DNA from: Gammaproteobacteria bacterium
GTDB lineage: Bacteria > Pseudomonadota > Gammaproteobacteria > HK1
Length of the DNA stretch: 8,979 bases
Reading direction: 5' to 3'
Assembly: GCA_022822245.1 (NCBI GenBank)
Contig: JAJECB010000114.1
Span: 1-8,979, forward strand
Positions 5,060 to 8,979 of the stretch are shown here, one piece after another (the first letter of the stretch is position 1; each line of letters opens with the position of its first letter). Both the position numbers and the translations under genes were made by a program. The notes below the pieces were generated by a model. The model worked only from the letters and a program-made list of their open reading frames with translations, was not told the origin of the DNA and searched no databases.

Positions 5060-5503
5060 CTACGGTGCACGTCTGCAGAAGTACTCGGTCGGCAGCGCGT
5101 CGAGCTGCAAGGCGATTCTCGCCCCGTTGACGAAATGCTCTGCCTTCGAACACGCTTCCAGATGGCGCAGATGCGCGTCCAGCAAGTTCACCGCCTCCAG
5201 ATCGGCGTCGGCACGTCGCGTCTCTTTCGAGTACGAGACTGCCCCCTTGAAGCACACGCAAAACGTCACGATGAAGGCAACCGCATGAATCGCACCAAGG
5301 ACGTTACGGTTGCGGGTGTAGACCAGCGCGAACGCACCTCCGCCCAAGGAGAGAATCGCGGGGATTGTCGCGGCAACCACTGTTTCGTGCGGATCGCTCT
5401 GTCCCGTCAACCAGCCGCTGAGCGTTCCGAGAGAGATCGCACCCACGACGGTACCCATGACCATCGCGGCATTCGTCCACCTCGGTATCGGGGGCGCCCA
5501 CAT
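5060..5503 (-). CDS. Three-helix inner membrane protein, function unknown
   Basis: A 147-residue protein with three hydrophobic segments (about 12-32, 41-63 and 68-90). A charged helical tail without further membrane segments follows (92-147, with SKETRRADADLEAVNLLDAHLRHLEAC). This suggests an inner-membrane protein with a cytoplasmic or periplasmic helical domain. The ATG at 5503 follows the stop of the upstream gene (5511) by only seven bases, so translation is probably coupled and the pair forms one operon. No strong ribosome binding site is seen, which fits coupling; an ATG at residue 14 is an alternative start. I do not recognise the family. It lies in the lower-GC cassette and is probably linked functionally to the exported protein upstream. 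Confidence 0.7.
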   Translation of the reverse strand: MWAPPIPRWTNAAMVMGTVVGAISLGTLSGWLTGQSDPHETVVAATIPAILSLGGGAFALVYTRNRNVLGAIHAVAFIVTFCVCFKGAVSYSKETRRADADLEAVNLLDAHLRHLEACSKAEHFVNGARIALQLDALPTEYFCRRAP

Positions 5504-5510
5504 GGCTCGC

Positions 5511-6476
5511 CTACTTGGCTCGGAGCCCCTGACGGTAAATCAACGATTCTGCCGGCGATGGGAGCCAGATGCTGCCAATTTCGCCACTGTCGCGGTATAT
5601 CCCGGCGTGGAATCCTTCGAATCCTTCCTTGATCCAACCGGGCGATCCTTGGTTGAACCCCGGCACCTTGTTGTAGCAGTTGCTCCACGACTCGTACTGC
5701 TGGATACACTCTTCAGCCACCTTGCCAAGCCGAGGCCCTTGAACCGCGTTCGCTTGACCCTGTAGCTGCGCCTGAAACTCGGCTTCGGCCGTGCCGGACA
5801 CCAATGTCGAGAACTTCGTCCATTGATTCCGTAACGCCTCTTCGCGAATCCTCTCCAACTCAAGCTCGATAGTCGTTCCCTTCAGACTGAGCGTTTTCAT
5901 GTCATCGGAAATGGTGATGGGCGTGTTGGTCAGCCGGAAACGCTTGCCCGGCACGAAGTCCGATTCGCTCAGGGCGAAAGCGACGAACGGCTCTATCTTC
6001 GGCGCGATCTCCTTGTACGCACTGAAGCCCTCATACGGCATCGCCAGATAACTCGCGACATCCTTCTTCGGTGCCGTCCCCCATTGACCCCATACCCCAT
6101 ACGTCAATCCTTTCCCGGTCGGTTCCCCGGCCGGCACAACGGTGGGTACCACGTACCATTGGGGTTCCAAAAATCCCAGCTTATCGGCGGCCGCGGCGAA
6201 ACGCTCCATGATGTGGGCGAAATTCTGATCCCAAGTCTCCGAGCCCTGATCCCAGGTCTCCGGGTAATGAACCAGCACATTCATCGCCCCTTCCGTTCCA
6301 GCGAAGTCGGAGCCCTGAGTTATCAGGTCCTTGACCGAGTAGTACGTAGGGGTCTCCTTCGGAGACATCAGCACCACTTTGTCTGCCGCCGTCGCGAGCG
6401 TGCTGAGCACCAGTACGCAGGCTCCCAGCGCCCACGGGATCAGCGTTGCTCGATCAAACAGACGATTCGCGGACAT
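5511..6476 (-). CDS. Exported (periplasmic) protein, function unknown
   Basis: A 321-residue protein with a classical signal peptide: basic start MSANR...R, hydrophobic core LIPWALGACVLVLSTLATA (12-30), and a likely cleavage site after ATAA at about residue 31. The mature part is rich in aromatic residues (YYSVKD, PQWYVVPTVVP, YGVWGQWG), with a helical Glu/Gln-rich stretch (200-260) and two cysteines (C257, C267) that could form a disulphide. A tandem ETWDQ repeat occurs at 73-84. The ATG at 6476 is chosen because AGGAG precedes it closely and the signal peptide begins there; the longer frame from 6647 adds unlikely sequence. The next gene starts seven bases after its stop. GC content is lower than in the surrounding genes. 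I recognise no family. Confidence 0.78.
   Translation of the reverse strand: MSANRLFDRATLIPWALGACVLVLSTLATAADKVVLMSPKETPTYYSVKDLITQGSDFAGTEGAMNVLVHYPETWDQGSETWDQNFAHIMERFAAAADKLGFLEPQWYVVPTVVPAGEPTGKGLTYGVWGQWGTAPKKDVASYLAMPYEGFSAYKEIAPKIEPFVAFALSESDFVPGKRFRLTNTPITISDDMKTLSLKGTTIELELERIREEALRNQWTKFSTLVSGTAEAEFQAQLQGQANAVQGPRLGKVAEECIQQYESWSNCYNKVPGFNQGSPGWIKEGFEGFHAGIYRDSGEIGSIWLPSPAESLIYRQGLRAK
6226..6267 (-). repeat. 21-bp tandem duplication inside the exported-protein gene
   Basis: Two adjacent 21-base units, each starting TGATCCCARGTCTCCG on the plus strand, encode ETWDQGS-ETWDQNF on the minus strand. It is a recent in-frame slippage duplication. Confidence 0.75.
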
Positions 6477-6509
6477 GGCCTTTCTCCTGGCACCGCTGTA
6501 CGTTTCGAC

Positions 6510-6515
6510 AGTATA
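6510..6515 (-). promoter_or_regulatory. Possible -10 box for the cassette operon
   Basis: TATACT on the minus strand, 34 bases ahead of the start at 6476, is close to the sigma70 -10 consensus. No good -35 is present at 16-18 bases, so the call is weak. Confidence 0.3.
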
Positions 6516-6661
6516 CAGCCGGGGCAAGTTCCGAGAGGACCACCTCAGGCCCATCGACCGGGCTCGGCCAGCAAAGGTCGGCGACTCATGAAGACCGATC
6601 AGACGCCGGGCCTTCTCACCGCGCCGCCGCTCTCCAAGGGGAATCAACGGAGCTCGTTCGC

Positions 6662-6674
6662 GGAACCCGGTTCC
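6662..6674 (+). repeat. Dispersed palindrome, copy 4 (GGAACC-C-GGTTCC)
   Basis: Perfect palindrome in the divergent region between the starts at 6476 and 6784. It ends 13 bases before 61-bp element copy B. Its downstream TTCTCA resembles the plus-strand flank of copy 6. Confidence 0.85.
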
Positions 6675-6687
6675 GTTTTCTCATATC

Positions 6688-6748
6688 GCGGCGATTCCAG
6701 GTGTGGTTAGGACACCGAGCACCGGCGGGTAGACTTCGACCACGCACG
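6688..6748 (+). repeat. 61-bp element derived from the nrdJb 3' end, copy B
   Basis: 54 of 61 bases match copy A (4841-4901). It begins with the same imitation of the nrdJb tail (GDSRCG-stop in one frame) and ends 35 bases before the start codon of the gene at 6784, so it also serves as that gene's upstream region. The differences cluster in the middle, between GACACCGAG and TAGAC. Confidence 0.8.
6707..6735 (+). promoter_or_regulatory. Possible promoter for the gene at 6784
   Basis: TTAGGA (6707-6712), a 17-base spacer and TAGACT (6730-6735) have consensus spacing but weak hexamers (3/6 and 4/6). Copy A keeps the same spacing with TAGACC. Confidence 0.35.
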
Positions 6749-6783
6749 CACCAGGCGCACTGACCAGCACAGGAGGGCAGTTC

Positions 6784-7137
6784 ATGGCGAGACAATCGAC
6801 ACGACCTGCAATCGAGCCCGCGGTGCTCACCACGCCGCCGGCGCTCGCCGCGGTGGAAATCCGCGACTGTCACGGGGAGCTCATCGATCGGCGGAGCAAT
6901 CCGGGCGTCCTGATCGCCATCCCCTCCGACGAGCTGCCCCCTCCGGCACAACGCATCATCCTGATCAAGCCCGGCCTCAACGGCTACTTTCCGACCCCCT
7001 GGCACCTTCCCGACAAGAGCACCGCCAGCGCCGCCACCTACGCATGGAACGCCCGCCACGGATTCACCGCGGTCGAAGCCCTTGACATCGCGATCGAGAG
7101 CATCAGGAGCGCGACCAGAACACCTGCGCTGCACTGA
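6784..7137 (+). CDS. Conserved-looking small protein, function unknown
   Basis: A 117-residue protein of mixed alpha/beta character. Residues 1-22 are a Pro/Ala/Thr-rich lead. The remainder has a hydrophobic core (VEIRDCHGELI, GVLIAIP, QRIILIKPGLNGYFPTPW) and a C-terminal helical part (STASAATYAWNARHGFTAVEALDIAIESI, 79-107). There is no signal peptide, membrane segment or metal motif. The ATG has AGGAGGG at a good spacing and codon bias is strong throughout, so it is very probably a real gene. It opens a plus-strand series (next start 64 bases after its stop). I recognise no family; a plasmid-specific accessory role is possible. Confidence 0.75.
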   Translation: MARQSTRPAIEPAVLTTPPALAAVEIRDCHGELIDRRSNPGVLIAIPSDELPPPAQRIILIKPGLNGYFPTPWHLPDKSTASAATYAWNARHGFTAVEALDIAIESIRSATRTPALH

Positions 7138-7201
7138 CCCGGCCCGCAAGCAAGACAAGGAACCCCCTTTTCAGTCCCACGAGCCTTTGCGAGCTTACCC
7201 C

Positions 7202-7897
7202 ATGACCACCCTCTCGAACTGGCAATGCGACCAAGCCGAAACGGCCGGCGCCGGCTATCAGCGCTACAAGCGGTCCAGCCGTGAAGCCATCGAAGCGTAT
7301 CTCGAGACCGCACAGATCGTCCTCGCGAACCGCCCGACCTGCACCAAGCGCGGCCAATGGAAGGAGTGGCTCGAACGCTCCATGATCGAGGACCGCACCG
7401 CGCGGTACATGATCACCATCGCCCGCGCCGGCGCCACCGTCGACGACATCGAGGCGGCCGGCGGTCTCCGCGCCTTTCGCGAATCCCTCGTCACGCCGAA
7501 AGCGGAGATGCAACCGGAACCGGGTTCCGGTATCGAGCCACCGGAGCCACCCGCAATCGCTCCTCCGGCGACCCAGGCTCCGGCGCCGGCCGCACCCGCC
7601 GTAGCGTTGCCCAACGACCGCACGCCCGACGAACCCGATCAGGGCAAACTCCTCTCCGCGGACGCACGGCGCCGGGCCGAGAAGCGCGCGCGCGGCGAGT
7701 GCATCGACTGCCCCAACCCCTCACCCGACCACGTGCGCTGCGCCGAGTGCCGCACCAAAGGGTCCCGGCGCGACAAGACACTGCGGGCCAACGCCCGCAC
7801 CGGCGCCGCCCTGCGCGCGCGTCTCGAGAAGGCTGCGGACCGCGGGACCGGGCTTCGCATCACCGCCGAGGAAGTGGCCCGCATTCTCGACCCCTGA
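7202..7897 (+). CDS. DUF3102-like protein with a proline-rich linker and zinc motif
   Basis: A 231-residue protein in three parts. Residues 24-80, with SREAIEAYLETAQIVLANR, GQWKEWLERSMIEDRTARYMITIA, resemble the DUF3102-type module of phage and plasmid proteins (a helix, then W-x-x-WL...R-T-A-x-x-YM). This points to DNA binding or replication/partition accessory work, although the family has no settled function. Residues 104-145 are a Pro/Ala-rich linker. The last part has CIDC (167-170) and CAEC (180-183) followed by basic residues, a plausible zinc-ribbon-like DNA-binding patch. The ATG at 7202 is preferred by domain content although no clear ribosome binding site is seen; the open frame extends to 7082 without a better start. 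Palindrome copy 5 lies within the linker. The frame one base ahead stays coding-like to 7976, suggesting a +1 frameshift extension. Confidence 0.78.
   Translation: MTTLSNWQCDQAETAGAGYQRYKRSSREAIEAYLETAQIVLANRPTCTKRGQWKEWLERSMIEDRTARYMITIARAGATVDDIEAAGGLRAFRESLVTPKAEMQPEPGSGIEPPEPPAIAPPATQAPAPAAPAVALPNDRTPDEPDQGKLLSADARRRAEKRARGECIDCPNPSPDHVRCAECRTKGSRRDKTLRANARTGAALRARLEKAADRGTGLRITAEEVARILDP
7516..7528 (+). repeat. Dispersed palindrome, copy 5 (GGAACC-G-GGTTCC), inside a gene
   Basis: The only copy inside a called gene. It encodes the linker residues PEPGSG of the DUF3102-like protein. With its CCGG-TATCGAG flank it is identical over 24 bases to copy 6 read on the opposite strand. Confidence 0.85.
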
Positions 7898-7976
7898 CAC
7901 CGTCCGCCTGATCGGCATCATCGAGAACCTCGAAGACACCGCATCCAGGCTCCGCGAGCTCACCCGAGCGCCGTAA
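7895..7976 (+). other. Possible +1 frameshift extension of the DUF3102-like protein
   Basis: The gene ends GAC-CCC-TGA. In the +1 frame the next 26 codons, to a TAA at 7974-7976, have the strong GC third-position bias of genuine genes here and read DTVRLIGIIENLEDTASRLR before a short tail. That is a natural helical continuation of the ITAEEVARILDP end. No usable start codon exists in that frame. Either ribosomes shift at CCC-UGA or the sequence has a one-base error or mutation. Confidence 0.4.
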
Positions 7977-8037
7977 CGCCCGCCGCTTCACTCTCCCGTT
8001 TCCGTCGATCCGCCCCTTTTCTCAAGGAGAAGCACTC

Positions 8038-8691
8038 GTGCGTCCAGACCATGTCATCCGCCTCGTTCCGGCCGCCCGCGCCCACGTCTTCCGCACCGTG
8101 AGCGCCGGGCGCGACTGCGCGTATCAAGTCCTCGTTGCACTCAGCCAGCTTCACATCCCGAAGCGCGGCTCGCTCGCGGTGGTGCGCCGCTACGATCCGA
8201 TCACCCGGTGCCACGAGAGCTACGTCGACTTCGCCCACGCCACCCTCCCCGCCGCAATCCAGCAGATGCCGAACGATCACCGCCGACATGGCGCGTGGCT
8301 CATCCACGAGACCCGCGCCCGCGGCGAAGCCTACGAGCTCGCGCTCTCGGTCTACCCCGAGCTCCGGGAAATCGGACACCTCGACTTCCTGTGGGCGGCC
8401 GGACTGATCCCCGCCGAGGCCGACGACACCCGCACCGTCGTCATTCCCCAGCCGCGCCCCGACCCGTTCACGCTCGAGGCCCCGCCGACCGCGCCCGCGT
8501 GCACCTACACCGTCTCGCTCACTCACCGCGAACCGAAGCTCCCGATCGTCGTGCACTTCCGGATCGAGCACACCGCCCGACATTTCGCTCGCACGCTGCG
8601 TGCCCGATATCCGGGAGAGGGTCAACTCCATCTGTACGAGGTATCGACCGACACGCCGGATACCCGCAAGGACATCAGCCGCACCATCTGA
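8038..8691 (+). CDS. Unrecognised plasmid protein
   Basis: A 217-residue soluble protein starting with GTG at 8038, with AAGGAG 8 bases upstream. An ATG start with a comparable site is absent. It shows two parts joined by a Pro-rich linker (about 137-152). The first is alpha/beta (SAGRDCAYQVLVALSQLHIPKRGSLAVVRRYD, HGAWLIHETRARGEAYELALSVYPELREIGHLDFLWAAGLIP). The second is a short beta-rich piece (ACTYTVSLTHREPKLPIVVHFRIEHTARHFARTL). No transmembrane or metal-binding motif is present. Strong codon bias and a clean ribosome binding site support a real gene. I recognise no family. It stands 140 bases after the DUF3102-like gene, or 61 after its possible extension, in the same direction. Confidence 0.78.
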   Translation: MRPDHVIRLVPAARAHVFRTVSAGRDCAYQVLVALSQLHIPKRGSLAVVRRYDPITRCHESYVDFAHATLPAAIQQMPNDHRRHGAWLIHETRARGEAYELALSVYPELREIGHLDFLWAAGLIPAEADDTRTVVIPQPRPDPFTLEAPPTAPACTYTVSLTHREPKLPIVVHFRIEHTARHFARTLRARYPGEGQLHLYEVSTDTPDTRKDISRTI

Positions 8692-8723
8692 CCCAATCCC
8701 TGCGCGTCACACACCTCGATACC

Positions 8724-8736
8724 GGAACCCGGTTCC
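8724..8736 (-). repeat. Dispersed palindrome, copy 6, inverted orientation
   Basis: Perfect palindrome. The TATCGAG tail lies on its left, so by its flank it points the opposite way from copies 1-3 and 5. It is 33 bases after the stop at 8691. Confidence 0.85.
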
Positions 8737-8884
8737 GGCTTCTCACCCCTGCCGTCCATCCCCGAACCCCGAGCCACGAGGCGACTCGTTGCGGCTCGCC
8801 ACGGCTCGATACGCCTCGGGAGCCTTCGCCTCACCGCCCGCACTTTCCCCGCGCACAAGCGAGCGAAGACACGCGCTCGCGCGA

Positions 8885-8898
8885 ATGTCCGTGGACAT
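8885..8898. promoter_or_regulatory. Operator-like dyad before the last gene
   Basis: ATGTCC-GT-GGACAT ends three bases before the AAGGAG ribosome binding site (8902-8907) of the gene at 8915. It could bind a repressor or block the ribosome binding site. Confidence 0.35.
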
Positions 8899-8914
8899 CC
8901 CAAGGAGATCTTCC

Positions 8915-8979
8915 ATGACGAACCCCCTGTCGGCCCTGCGTTACCGCGGGAGCGAAACCATGGTCGCCGTCGGCCCCGA
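8915..8979 (+). CDS. 5' end of an unidentified gene (partial, runs off the window)
   Basis: The ATG at 8915 has AAGGAG at a 7-base spacing and begins MTNPLSALRYRGSETMVAVGP before the window ends. Third positions are nearly all G or C. Twenty-one residues are too few to identify a family. It continues the plus-strand series. Confidence 0.7.
   Translation, partial: MTNPLSALRYRGSETMVAVGP

Larger units (their letters stand above)
4841..6748. mobile_element. Putative cassette bounded by 61-bp direct repeats
   Basis: Direct copies of the nrdJb-tail element lie 1847 bases apart and enclose two minus-strand genes with clearly lower GC than the flanks (about 50-58% in sampled lines against more than 70% in the 7.7-kb region). 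Both are unrelated to the replication genes. This is the footprint expected of an insertion at the 3' end of nrdJb that carries a copy of the gene's last codons. No recombinase is visible inside, so if it is mobile it needs one supplied elsewhere. The boundaries are inferred. Confidence 0.38.
8692..8914. other. Intergenic stretch with palindrome and operator-like dyad
   Basis: This holds palindrome copy 6 shortly after the stop of the preceding gene, and a dyad just ahead of the next start. I find no T-tailed terminator and no convincing promoter. Confidence 0.45.

Noticed and set aside
4841..6748. The cassette as an integron gene cassette
   Set aside because: The repeats lack consistent GTTRRRY and RYYYAAC ends, and no integrase is present.
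2624..8736. The six palindromes as a CRISPR array or intrinsic terminators
   Set aside because: Spacing is irregular by kilobases, with genes between them. A single central base leaves no loop, and no T-run follows.
8208..8918. A 236-codon plus-strand frame overlapping the gene at 8038
   Set aside because: It is out of frame with the gene that has the GTG start and AAGGAG. Its Arg/Pro/His-rich composition is that of a shifted frame.

Overview
The window looks like part of the backbone of a plasmid (or chromid) from a high-GC proteobacterium. The main pointers are a RepC-type replication initiator with a candidate origin inside its gene, and a split class II ribonucleotide reductase small subunit (NrdJb) of the kind known from Pseudomonas and other gammaproteobacteria. 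No ribosomal, tRNA, phage structural or CRISPR genes are visible. The genus cannot be fixed from this window.

Layout. Positions 1-1200 are a regulatory block. It holds the possible 3' end of a plus-strand gene interrupted by a 13-G run, an eight-codon micro-ORF with a strong ribosome binding site, and two paralogous minus-strand promoter-terminator units (about 508 to 405 and 1154 to 1036). These units look like small RNA genes and flank a small DUF1640-like coiled-coil/membrane protein. Positions 1200-2553 hold repC, with a ribosome-binding-site hairpin just upstream and an AT-rich segment with a perfect DnaA box in mid-gene. The unit nearest repC is placed like the counter-transcribed RNA of repABC plasmids. 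Positions 2554-3091 carry no convincing gene. At 3092-4598 a small zinc-cluster protein (minus) and nrdJb (plus) diverge from a region with a 14-bp palindrome.

Positions 4841-6748 look like an inserted cassette. Two direct copies of a 61-bp element bracket two lower-GC minus-strand genes, an exported protein and a three-helix membrane protein. Each element begins with a near copy of the last codons of nrdJb. From 6784 to the end a plus-strand series of unrecognised plasmid genes follows. One has a DUF3102-like N-terminus, a zinc motif and a possible +1 frameshift extension.

Six copies of a 13-bp palindrome, GGAACC-S-GGTTCC, are spread from 2624 to 8736, mostly between genes. Their form (six bases, a central C or G, six bases) and dispersal recall KorB/ParB-type operator or centromere sites. 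Together the pieces suggest copy-number control (repC plus two RNAs), partition or global regulation (the palindromes) and accessory cargo (the cassette). The replication, NrdJb and promoter-terminator calls rest on direct sequence evidence; the partition and cassette ideas are inference.
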